NCBI GenBank assembly: GCA_030666765.1
Contig: DAOUXE010000078.1
Span: 1-6,062 of the forward strand
Origin: Methanosarcinales archaeon
GTDB lineage: Archaea > Halobacteriota > Methanosarcinia > Methanosarcinales > Methanogasteraceae
Direction of reading: 5' to 3'
Length of the DNA: 6,062 bases
The translations under genes and the position numbers were made by a program. The notes under the pieces are model-generated. The model ran no database searches. It had not been told where the DNA came from and was given only the letters and a program-made list of their open reading frames with translations. Positions 1-5,319 of the stretch are shown one piece after another. Within the stretch, counting starts at the first letter, position 1, and every line of letters begins with the position of its first letter.

Positions 1-372
1 CTCTGCCGCCTCCTCGCTTGTGATGTGCCCTGCACTGTAATCGGCTATTACGCCATCCGCAACTGTTATCAGGTTGCATCTGAACGCAATTTCACCCTCT
101 GCAAGCGTTACACCCATACTCGCAGCCTCAAGCGGACCTCTCCCTGTATAATACTTCTCGGGAGCGTATCCGAGAAGTGACGTGTTCGCAATCTCGCTTC
201 CGGCAGGCATTCCTGTCGGAACCGTCCCCGCAAGTCCACACCTGCCGTGCTTCGCGATGTAATCCATATTCGGGATATTTGCATGCTCAAGCGGAGTCTT
301 TCCGCCAAGTTCAGGGAGCGGAACGTCTGCCATCCCGTCGCCAAGGAGAATCAGATACTTCATGTCACCCAT
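1..372 (-). CDS. apgM: 2,3-bisphosphoglycerate-independent phosphoglycerate mutase, archaeal type (5' part only)
   Basis: This is the N-terminal ~121-124 residues of a cytosolic, metal-dependent enzyme that interconverts 3- and 2-phosphoglycerate in glycolysis and gluconeogenesis. The gene leaves the window at base 1; archaeal ApgM proteins are about 400 residues, so roughly 70% is missing. Seen in the translation, counting from the ATG at 363: LLGDGMAD near residues 6-13, whose Asp is a metal ligand in the alkaline-phosphatase superfamily; [13 protein letters not shown] at about 54-66, where Ser56 matches the phospho-accepting serine; and the [12 protein letters not shown] block near 108-119. 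Two in-frame ATGs exist, at 372 and 363. I prefer 372 because a GGAGG (382-386, read on the minus strand) lies 9 bases before it. The start at 363 gives the usual N-terminus [10 protein letters not shown] but has only a GGTGA almost touching it. The gene follows the homocitrate synthase family gene by 21 bases, so a shared transcript is likely. The family is very sure; the exact start is less so. Confidence 0.93.
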   Translation of the reverse strand, partial: MGDMKYLILLGDGMADVPLPELGGKTPLEHANIPNMDYIAKHGRCGLAGTVPTGMPAGSEIANTSLLGYAPEKYYTGRGPLEAASMGVTLAEGEIAFRCNLITVADGVIADYSAGHITSEEAAE

Positions 373-381
373 CCTACCGCC

Positions 382-386
382 CCTCC
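382..386 (-). promoter_or_regulatory. Ribosome binding site GGAGG of apgM
   Basis: Read on the minus strand, GGAGG sits 9 bases before the ATG at 372 and 18 bases before the ATG at 363. It lies in the short spacer after the homocitrate synthase family gene. The spacing favours 372 as the start of the mutase, adding three residues (MGD) to the usual N-terminus. Confidence 0.65.
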
Positions 387-393
387 GTTCGCA

Positions 394-1560
394 TCAATCC
401 ATCTCATCAATCATCTTTGCGAGCCTGTCGCATGAGACTCCGTGCTTCGCCTCGCTGCAGACCTTGATCTTATCGAGAAGAGCGCAGAGGTGCTCTCGAT
501 CGAGATCGTAGCCGAGCCGCTCTGTTACGAACTTAAGAGCCTTCTTGCCAGTGTGCTTGCCAATGATGTAGTTCCTGCCACCTCCTACAAGTTCCGGGGA
601 AAATACTTCATAAGTGCTGGTATTCTCAAGCATCGCAGCGATATGGATCCCTGATTCGTGGCAGAACGCGTTTTCGCCGACTATTGGCTTGGTCTTTGCA
701 ACCCTTACCCCGGAATACTTCTCCACCATCTTCGAGAGTGACAGGAGATGCGAGAGGTCGTATTTATCGATTCCGTACTGGATCAGAAGTCCTGTGAGCA
801 ACTCCTCAAGTGGCGTGTTCCCGACCCGCTCACCGATCCCGTTCACAGTGGCATGTAGCTGCGTTGCCCCGGTTTCCGCAGCAACGATCGTGTTTGCGGT
901 CGCCATTCCGAGGTCGTTGTGGCAGTGGATGCAGAGCGGGGTATGTGTTGTCTTTTTGATCTCTTTTATCATGAAATACGTGGTACTCGGATCAAGAATC
1001 CCAACAGTGTCTGCGATGCTCAGGTAATCCGCGTTGTGCGCCTCGGCGATCCGGTAGACTCGTTTCAGCACACCCATGTCTGTGCGGGTCGCATCCTCGG
1101 CAGCAAACCTGACCGCAAGCCCATGATCCTTTGCATAGTCCACGACATCGATTGCGCAGTCGGTTGCCTCATCGATCGTCATGTGATGTTTGTAGCGCAG
1201 CTGGATGTCAGACGTTGCAATAAAAATGCTCACGATATCAACATCCGCATCCAGCGCGGCATCGACGTCCGACGTCTTTGAGCGTGCGAGACAGCATATC
1301 CTTGCGTTGAGTCCGAGTTTTGTAATTTTACGTATGGTCTCGAGTTCTTCTTTTGATACAACCGGAAATCCTGCCTCGATGATCTCCACACCAACATCAT
1401 TCAGTTTCCGTGCGATATCGATCTTCTCCTGCTCAGTAAAAGCGATCCCGGCTGCTTGCTCGCCGTCCCGCAGTGTCACATCGCAGATCTCGATATCTTT
1501 TGGTTTTAGTTTGATGAAGTCCATCAACGTGTTTCTTGAGTACTCGATATGGTCTTCCAT
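394..1560 (-). CDS. aksA: Homocitrate synthase / 2-isopropylmalate synthase family protein, probably AksA-like
   Basis: This is a 388-residue DRE-TIM (HMGL-like) acyltransferase that condenses acetyl-CoA with a 2-oxo acid. Seen: CDVTLRDGEQAAG at residues 26-38 with the catalytic Arg31 and metal-binding Asp32; IEAGFP at 61-66; IHCHND at 211-216 with metal ligands His212 and His214; NGIGERVGNTPLEE at 240-253 with the Asn248 ligand; and HESGIH at 301-306. The protein ends soon after the TIM barrel and its short linker region, so the C-terminal allosteric domain of true LeuA and CimA (about 500 residues) is absent. That size and the MVEKYSG...KPIVGENAF block match methanogen AksA, which makes homocitrate and longer homologues on the way to 2-oxosuberate and coenzyme B. 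The DLGMATANT stretch also resembles NifV, so a nitrogenase-type homocitrate synthase cannot be ruled out. The frame stays open up to an ATG at 1659, but the extra 33 residues are Arg/Pro-rich and unlike the family. The ATG at 1560 gives 26 residues before DVTLRDGEQ, close to what I recall for AksA proteins. No strong ribosome binding site precedes it. Confidence 0.88.
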   Translation of the reverse strand: MEDHIEYSRNTLMDFIKLKPKDIEICDVTLRDGEQAAGIAFTEQEKIDIARKLNDVGVEIIEAGFPVVSKEELETIRKITKLGLNARICCLARSKTSDVDAALDADVDIVSIFIATSDIQLRYKHHMTIDEATDCAIDVVDYAKDHGLAVRFAAEDATRTDMGVLKRVYRIAEAHNADYLSIADTVGILDPSTTYFMIKEIKKTTHTPLCIHCHNDLGMATANTIVAAETGATQLHATVNGIGERVGNTPLEELLTGLLIQYGIDKYDLSHLLSLSKMVEKYSGVRVAKTKPIVGENAFCHESGIHIAAMLENTSTYEVFSPELVGGGRNYIIGKHTGKKALKFVTERLGYDLDREHLCALLDKIKVCSEAKHGVSCDRLAKMIDEMD

Positions 1561-1572
1561 GTTATGGATGAT

Positions 1573-1610
1573 GGTCGGGTTTGAGAAAAAGGTTTTGGAT
1601 GTGCCCGACC
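1573..1610. repeat. Inverted repeat GGTCGGG / CCCGACC upstream of aksA
   Basis: A perfect 7-base inverted repeat has arms at 1573-1579 and 1604-1610 and a 24-base A/T-richer centre (1580-1603). It lies 12 to 50 bases before the preferred aksA start at 1560, so it is either in the promoter or in the 5' leader. It could be a two-half-site operator, with arm centres about 31 bases apart (close to three helical turns), or a long-loop hairpin in the transcript. No regulator can be named. A chance match is possible for a 7-base arm. Confidence 0.45.
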
Positions 1611-1696
1611 TTCGCTTCTGAGGGGGGCGGTTCAATGTGCGGTGTAAAGGGGCAATCATCTTCTGTTCTGGCGGCGGGGCATCAGTTACGCTGCGC

Positions 1697-1730
1697 TTAT
1701 GATGCGCGGGGACTATTATTATGATCGCGC
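1697..1730. repeat. Direct repeat TTATGAT spaced 22 bases, in the divergent promoter region
   Basis: TTATGAT occurs at 1697-1703 followed by GCGCG, and again at 1719-1725 followed by CGCGC. The start-to-start distance is 22 bases, about two helical turns. The left copy also sits in a small GCGC-ttatgat-GCGC palindrome (1693-1707). The pair lies between the minus-strand housekeeping genes and the plus-strand accessory region. It could be a pair of regulator sites or overlapping A/T boxes for divergent transcription; read on the minus strand each copy is ATCATAA, a weak TATA-like element. Function is inferred only from position. Confidence 0.35.
1714..1723 (+). promoter_or_regulatory. Possible archaeal TATA element before the nuclease remnant
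   Basis: The run TATTATTATG is the most A/T-rich stretch in this otherwise G+C-rich spacer. An archaeal start site about 25 bases downstream would fall near 1742-1745, just before the GTG at 1744 and the ATG at 1753 that open the nuclease remnant. This may be a relic, because the gene it would drive is broken. Confidence 0.3.
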
Positions 1731-1747
1731 CACCAGATAGAGAGTGA

Positions 1748-2340
1748 TATTTATGGAGTGCAGGCTGCTACCATCAAAACAACCAATTTTCAAGAGACGC
1801 TCCCGCCCCTCGATCGGAGTTGATGGAACAGACGATCAAGGATCCATACATCTTCGACTGCATCGCGATCGGAAGGGTGCGAAGGAGCAGGAGCTTGAAA
1901 ATGCGCTCGTAGGGAAGATCAGGGATCTCTTGCTCGAACTGGCAACGGGATTTGCCTTCATAGAGAGCCAGTACCATCCGGAAGTGGATGGACGGGATTT
2001 TTATCCCGACCTGCTCTTTTACCATCATCTTTTGAGGTGTTTCGTTGCTATTTACTCGGAGATATCCGATTTCATGCCTGAATACTCTGGAAAGACGAAT
2101 TTTTATCTCTCTGCACTGGACGAGATGGTGCTACACCCGGATGACCGGTCTTCTGTCGGAATTACTTTGTGCAAGAGCAAGAGTGGGATTGTTTCCGAAT
2201 ATTCCCTGATGGATATGAGCGAACCGATTGATGTATCCGAATATCGGTTCACCCCCGGACTACCTGATGGGTTAAGCGGTCAGTTGCTCAAGTCCGCTGG
2301 AATTGGTCGGGGTTCCGGAAGAGGTGGGGGCGAGGGGTGA
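1748..2340 (+). pseudogene. Decayed C-terminal remnant of a DUF1016/YhcG-type PDDEXK nuclease
   Basis: Only the C-terminal half of a DUF1016 (YhcG-like) protein is present; intact members are roughly 340-380 residues, with an N-terminal helical domain followed by a PDDEXK nuclease fold. The similarity is spread over two frames. From about 1775 to 1873 one frame gives APAPRSELMEQTIKDPYIFD, the linker and start of the nuclease domain. From 1876 onward another frame gives GAKEQELENALVGKIRDLLL, then GFAFIESQYHPEVDGRDFYP, DLLFYH, PEYSGKTNFY and ILCKSK-like and GVSEY-like blocks. The break falls in GGAAGGG near 1871-1877 and fits loss of one base. The catalytic E-x-K that normally follows CFV-I is absent: the strand reads CFVAIYSEISDF. 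The end is also abnormal, with a Gly/Arg-rich tail (GIGRGSGRGGGEG) in place of the acidic terminus, which suggests a second frameshift near 2290. A single open frame from GTG 1744 or ATG 1753 to 2340 still exists, so a short inactive protein might be made. Confidence 0.85.
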
Positions 2341-2341
2341 A

Positions 2342-2350
2342 GGAAGTGAT
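2342..2350 (+). promoter_or_regulatory. Ribosome binding site GGAAGTGAT deciding the start at 2355
   Basis: GGAAGTGAT differs at one base from the full anti-16S complement GGAGGTGAT and lies 4 bases before ATG 2355. It therefore argues against the upstream in-frame GTG at 2337, which would place this site inside the coding region. Confidence 0.65.
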
Positions 2351-2354
2351 AAAG

Positions 2355-2561
2355 ATGACAGAACTGAATTTCAAATGCAAAGGATGCAAGAGATATTTCG
2401 ATTGTGATGTAGGAAAAATCTCGTTTCCGCCGAAGCAAGAACGTCCTCGTTTTGAAAAGAATATAATCTGCCCCAGGTGTGGGATTCGAAGCATGGATGA
2501 AGTCGAACTCTCCGAACTTGGGCAGACCCAACTGGGGGAGGTGTATTTCTCATCGCTGTGA
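2355..2561 (+). CDS. Small zinc-ribbon protein (68 residues)
   Basis: This is a 68-residue soluble protein with two Cys-x-x-Cys knuckles, C8-K-G-C11 and C39-P-R-C42, 27 residues apart, which is the layout of a treble-clef/zinc-ribbon fold binding one zinc ion. An extra Cys17 lies between them. The intervening sequence is charged and Pro-containing (FPPKQERPRFEK), and the C-terminal ~20 residues (DEVELSELGQTQLGEVYF) are acidic. There is no membrane segment or signal. The start at ATG 2355 is chosen by the GGAAGTGAT just before it; a GTG at 2337 would add six residues. The gene begins 14 bases after the end of the nuclease remnant and so may have been in its transcript. I do not recognise a specific family. 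Nucleic-acid binding or a protein-protein adaptor role are both possible for so small a ribbon; neither is shown. Confidence 0.75.
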   Translation: MTELNFKCKGCKRYFDCDVGKISFPPKQERPRFEKNIICPRCGIRSMDEVELSELGQTQLGEVYFSSL

Positions 2562-2662
2562 TGGGGCTGTCTGCGGCATCGTCTGACTGATTTACACCTG
2601 GCCTCATCCATGGCACTTCGCCCATGTCAGGCCTTACGGCTAACTTCGTAAACATCGAAAAC

Positions 2663-2692
2663 GTTATAATTGCCCGTCCGCAAAGTTTAAAA
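2663..2692 (+). promoter_or_regulatory. Candidate TATA elements for the PRiA4_ORF3 gene
   Basis: Two A/T boxes fit archaeal promoters: GTTATAATT (2663-2671) preceded by the purine-rich CGAAAAC, which resembles a BRE, and AGTTTAAAA (2684-2692). Starts about 25 bases downstream (near 2692 or 2713) would leave a leader of about 25-45 bases that still contains the ribosome binding site at 2723-2731. I cannot choose between the two boxes. Confidence 0.45.
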
Positions 2693-2722
2693 TGGATTGC
2701 CACGAATATCGCTGTTGGACTG

Positions 2723-2731
2723 AAAGGAGGT
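2723..2731 (+). promoter_or_regulatory. Strong ribosome binding site AAAGGAGGT
   Basis: AAAGGAGGT lies 5 bases before ATG 2737 and is the best Shine-Dalgarno match in the window. It fixes the start of the PRiA4_ORF3 gene at 2737 and excludes the in-frame ATG at 2692, which lies upstream of it and overlaps a TATA-like box. Confidence 0.85.
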
Positions 2732-2736
2732 TTGAA

Positions 2737-4074
2737 ATGTCCAGATTACTTACTTTTGTCATAACCGAAACAGAACCCACACCACTTCTGCGGGATTTTG
2801 CCACATTTACCGGATACTTAAGTACACATAACATCGTCTTAACTCGTACTAATAGGTTTCTATCCGGAAGAGACTTGTATGAACTGAACCAGGAGATGAC
2901 TCATCCCCTTCCTGATGCCACTCCACGAACCGGCCAGGGCATGTATCCACTTTTGCATCTCTTTTATCATCTGGTTCTGGCTGGAAAATTATTCCGGAAA
3001 GTTTCTGAAAAAGGCAGATTGGCGTTAAAACCGACCGAACGTCTTCAGGCGTACGAGGAATTGAAACTCACAGAGAGATATTTCTTCCTGCTAGAGACTT
3101 TCTGGATAGATACCGACTGGAAAACACTAAAGGAGGGATGTTTTGGGGGTCCCTCCATATACACCGTTCCTCATCTTCTGGAATCTCTGATTGAACAACA
3201 ACCAGGGAAAAGAATCTATCTAAAAGGCGAAGAAGCTTATGATATGTCCCAGTTGCTCTGGAATTGGGGATATTTCCTACTCTACTTCTCCTTCTTCGGA
3301 TTCTGGGAGGTGACTCGCGATGAGGATATGGTTGCACCTAATTGGCCCAAACGTTCCTTTCCTGCAGAAACGATGACACCTTCGACTTTTGGGGTGACCA
3401 TGGCAGAGGTCTTGAGGGAAGCAAGGAATTTGTTCTACTGGAATCTACCATATCATCGTGAGTTCGGCGAATTGGATGCCGTACCCGGATCTCCGCTCCC
3501 TGATGAAGGGCCATTAACACTTTTTAGGATGGAGCCAGAGAAAAAAAGGTCAAAAGCATCGATTAGAGTGGACAAAGGAGAACCCGGAGACCCATTCTTC
3601 CTACCCTTTGCCCCACTTTTTGCAGAGGGAGAACTGCAAAAAACACTTCCCCGTGAAAGAATTGAATTTGTTGATGGAACCTACATCTTCAGGGTGACTC
3701 TGGCTAAGAACCTCTGGAGGCGGATCGAGATATCTGCAGACGATACCCTGCTCGACCTTCATAGTTCTATCCAGGAAGCATACGATTTCGATTATGACCA
3801 TCTTTACTCCTTTTTTATGGACGGCAGGCCATGGTCTCGTGAACGATTTGTTTCCCCGTATGAAGATGATGGTCCGTATGTGGATGAGGTTAGTATTGGC
3901 AATCTGGGACTATATGTAGGACAGAATATTCTTTATCTGTTTGATTACGGAGATGAATGGTATTTTCAAGTGAAACTGGAAGAGATACGGAAGGAAGGTT
4001 CCAAACCACGCGAGCCCACAATCATTGAAGAAGAGGGAGAAGCACCGGAACAATATGAGTACTATGAGGAATGA
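2737..4074 (+). CDS. Plasmid pRiA4b ORF-3-like (PRiA4_ORF3) domain protein, 445 residues
   Basis: The C-terminal part, about residues 314-442, is a clear PRiA4_ORF3-like domain (PF07929): YIFRVTL at 316-322, LWRRIEI, TLLDLHSSIQEAYDFDYDHL at 337-356, LYSFFMDG, then YLFDYGDEWYFQVKLEEI at 400-417 and the closing IIEEEGEAPEQY at 429-440. This domain is common in mobile-element and accessory genes of bacteria and archaea; its biochemical role is not established. The N-terminal ~300 residues I do not recognise. They are rich in Leu, Phe, Tyr and Trp, with an ELKLTERYFFLLETFW segment near 108-123 that may be a helical or winged-helix-like region; the aromatic stretch LLWNWGYFLLYFSFFGFW at 173-190 is hydrophobic enough to be buried or membrane-associated, though it is probably a core helix. 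The tail is strongly acidic (EYYEE). The gene has its own promoter and overlaps the next gene by 20 bases, which suggests the two are translated together. Confidence 0.88.
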   Translation: MSRLLTFVITETEPTPLLRDFATFTGYLSTHNIVLTRTNRFLSGRDLYELNQEMTHPLPDATPRTGQGMYPLLHLFYHLVLAGKLFRKVSEKGRLALKPTERLQAYEELKLTERYFFLLETFWIDTDWKTLKEGCFGGPSIYTVPHLLESLIEQQPGKRIYLKGEEAYDMSQLLWNWGYFLLYFSFFGFWEVTRDEDMVAPNWPKRSFPAETMTPSTFGVTMAEVLREARNLFYWNLPYHREFGELDAVPGSPLPDEGPLTLFRMEPEKKRSKASIRVDKGEPGDPFFLPFAPLFAEGELQKTLPRERIEFVDGTYIFRVTLAKNLWRRIEISADDTLLDLHSSIQEAYDFDYDHLYSFFMDGRPWSRERFVSPYEDDGPYVDEVSIGNLGLYVGQNILYLFDYGDEWYFQVKLEEIRKEGSKPREPTIIEEEGEAPEQYEYYEE

Positions 4075-4675
4075 CGTTCCCAGAGTTGCGGCAGATGAGT
4101 TTGCTTCGAAGGTGCGCACGCTATCAAGTCTTCTCGAGGTCGCCACAGTGGGTTCTGTTGCCGGAGGTGACCCTCATCCTAATGATCTTGATCTGGCTAT
4201 CATCATCAGCAACACAGGCGAGATTGCAACCATAGCGAAGTATGCCAGGCAGATGAGCAGGCATTATCATGGCTGGGATGTCTTTCTCTTCGATTACGAT
4301 CTCTCTTTGATAGGCACGATCTGCCACCGCAGAGAGTGTCCGGGACGATCAGTTGATTGCTACGATCCGGGGTGTGGTAAGCCACCGCATGTGCGGGTGA
4401 ATCCTGAGTTTGAATATGATGAGAAGATGTTTCTAATCTCGCCCATCGACGTTCTCTATACCTCCTTTGAAACGAGTCGTTTACTTGCACGCAAGGATGA
4501 GTTGGGCATTGTTGAATCGCGGAGTTATCCGGTGCTCGAGGATATCCCAATGGAGTGCGTACGTTGCGGCGAAACGTTCGTGTTCACTGGTTCTGAGCAG
4601 AAATGGTACCTGAAACGGGGGCTCAGTCAACCCAAACGATGTCCGGATTGTATAGCACGGGAATATGAGGGTTAA
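4055..4675 (+). CDS. Minimal nucleotidyltransferase-fold protein with C-terminal zinc ribbon (206 residues)
   Basis: This looks like a two-part protein. Residues ~8-140 have the start of a polymerase-beta-like nucleotidyltransferase: G33-S34 followed by D44-L-D46 (GSVAGGDPHPNDLDLAI), which is the GS-x(9)-DxD signature that binds metal and nucleotide, and D75 in GWDVFLFD is a candidate third carboxylate. A Cys/His-rich insert follows (C90, H91, C95, C102, C107), probably a second metal site. Residues 166-206 form a zinc ribbon, C168-x2-C171 and C196-x2-C199, with EQKWYLKRG between them. This matches the probable zinc-ribbon family often noted as zf-trcl (PF13451), here fused to the enzyme domain. 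Such folds transfer nucleotides to proteins, RNA or small molecules, so a toxin or signalling role is possible but unproven. The start at ATG 4055 lies inside the end of the preceding gene (20-base overlap) without a strong ribosome site, pointing to translational coupling; ATG 4064 is an alternative. A TTG at 4025 would extend the frame but deepen the overlap. Confidence 0.82.
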   Translation: MSTMRNDVPRVAADEFASKVRTLSSLLEVATVGSVAGGDPHPNDLDLAIIISNTGEIATIAKYARQMSRHYHGWDVFLFDYDLSLIGTICHRRECPGRSVDCYDPGCGKPPHVRVNPEFEYDEKMFLISPIDVLYTSFETSRLLARKDELGIVESRSYPVLEDIPMECVRCGETFVFTGSEQKWYLKRGLSQPKRCPDCIAREYEG

Positions 4676-4680
4676 GGGAG

Positions 4681-4688
4681 TTTAAATG
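4681..4688 (+). promoter_or_regulatory. TATA element for a probably leaderless DUF3841 transcript
   Basis: TTTAAATG lies with its centre about 24 bases before ATG 4708, the distance at which archaeal RNA polymerase starts. No ribosome binding site lies between, so transcription probably begins at or next to the start codon. The box is just downstream of the stop of the nucleotidyltransferase gene, giving DUF3841 its own promoter. Confidence 0.55.
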
Positions 4689-4707
4689 TGATTCTGGGAT
4701 ATGTATA

Positions 4708-5310
4708 ATGATGACTGACCCGGGCAGGATACGGCTCTGGACGATTCAGACAAAAGAAGCCTGGGAACGTGCAGGGAAATTGGGAGTGCTCGAGTTTAAC
4801 GGAATTATGGATAACGAGATTGATGATTGGTTTGGACCTGCATACAACTGGATGGCTGGACAACTCGAAGAACGGGCGAAAGAATATCCATGCAACAAAT
4901 ATCCAATATGGGAATGGTATCACCCAAAACCTGATCTGCGGCGGAGCGGACACTTGCCTCGTGATGCAATGGGCGTGCGAGTGGAATTTCTTGTTAACTC
5001 CGGTAGGGTACTACTGTCAGACTTTGAAGCGTGGCATGCTGTACTCAATTGCTGGTATCTGTCTTTGTCAGAGGAGGAGGGTGATAGTTGGGACGAACGC
5101 TCTGAAAGGGCAGGAGTGAAATGCGGCTGGGAGAATTGGCATCCACCTTCGCCATTTAAGGAAGAGATCTTGAATAGTTGGGAACGAATCTTTGATCCGG
5201 AACTGTTGAACAAGCACTCAAAATGGCTCGGTGGAGGGACGGTGCAGGCTTGCATCGAAAAGATATATGTAAATGAAGTGATAGATGTGACATATTTTAA
5301 AGCAAGATAG
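4708..5310 (+). CDS. DUF3841 family protein (200 residues)
   Basis: The whole 200-residue protein fits DUF3841, a family of roughly 190-200 residues with no known biochemical role, found in scattered bacteria and archaea. Seen: the N-terminal RLWTIQTKEAWERAGKLGVL (9-28), a PAYNWMAGQLEERA helix (44-57), YPIWEWY (65-71), RRSGHLP (78-84), GVRVEFLV (89-96) followed by VLLSDFEAWHAVLNCWYLSL (101-120), SEEE (121-124), then RIFDPELL. It is rich in Trp and acidic residues, with no membrane segment or signal peptide, so it should be cytosolic. The Trp-rich character and conserved His/Asp/Glu residues could mean a small-molecule or nucleotide pocket, but this is inference. ATG 4708 is followed directly by ATG 4711; 4708 is chosen because the TATA-like box lies about 24 bases upstream. 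It is separated from the preceding gene by 32 bases and looks full length. Confidence 0.88.
   Translation: MMTDPGRIRLWTIQTKEAWERAGKLGVLEFNGIMDNEIDDWFGPAYNWMAGQLEERAKEYPCNKYPIWEWYHPKPDLRRSGHLPRDAMGVRVEFLVNSGRVLLSDFEAWHAVLNCWYLSLSEEEGDSWDERSERAGVKCGWENWHPPSPFKEEILNSWERIFDPELLNKHSKWLGGGTVQACIEKIYVNEVIDVTYFKAR
5292..5301 (+). promoter_or_regulatory. Possible TATA element for the 5320 ORF
   Basis: ATATTTTAAA lies inside the last codons of the DUF3841 gene, about 24 bases before ATG 5320. The placement copies that of the box before 4708 and again would give a leaderless transcript. As the box is within coding sequence, chance is possible. Confidence 0.35.
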
Positions 5311-5319
5311 TGGCGACGT

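Larger units (their letters stand above)
2562..2736. other. Non-coding gap with two small hairpins and A/T boxes
   Basis: No convincing gene lies here. Two hairpins follow each other, both with a 5-base perfect stem and an 8-base loop: CATGG/CCATG (arms 2609-2613 and 2622-2626) and TTACG/CGTAA (arms 2634-2638 and 2647-2651). They could end the zinc-ribbon transcript or be part of a repeated element, but neither is followed by a T-run. The right part turns A/T-rich and carries the likely promoter of the next gene. Confidence 0.4.

Noticed and set aside
442..1621. Several plus-strand open frames of 70-138 codons across the aksA-like gene
   Set aside because: They lie antisense to a gene with clear catalytic motifs throughout, and their translations have no recognisable domain; they are by-products of the G+C-rich codon pattern.
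1561..1659. N-terminal extension of the aksA-like protein to ATG 1659
   Set aside because: The 33 extra residues are Arg/Pro-rich, do not fit the family and contain the inverted repeat; the start at 1560 gives the expected distance to the DVTLRDGEQ motif.
2280..2703. Overlapping minus-strand frames of 83-110 codons across the zinc-ribbon gene and the gap
   Set aside because: Opposite to a gene with a near-perfect ribosome site and paired Cys knuckles; no domain is visible and no promoter is evident on that strand.
2692..2736. Upstream ATG 2692 as the start of the PRiA4_ORF3 gene
   Set aside because: The strong AAAGGAGGT lies 5 bases before ATG 2737, and the upstream ATG overlaps a TATA-like box.
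2591..2762. Stop-free plus-strand frame of 57 codons running through the 2562-2736 gap into the next gene
   Set aside because: It has no ribosome site, overlaps the promoter and start of a well-supported gene in another frame, and shows no recognised domain. It could be a relic, but I cannot support it.
4769..5119. 116-codon plus-strand frame inside the DUF3841 gene
   Set aside because: A different frame of a gene that matches its family along its whole length; the translation has no recognisable feature.
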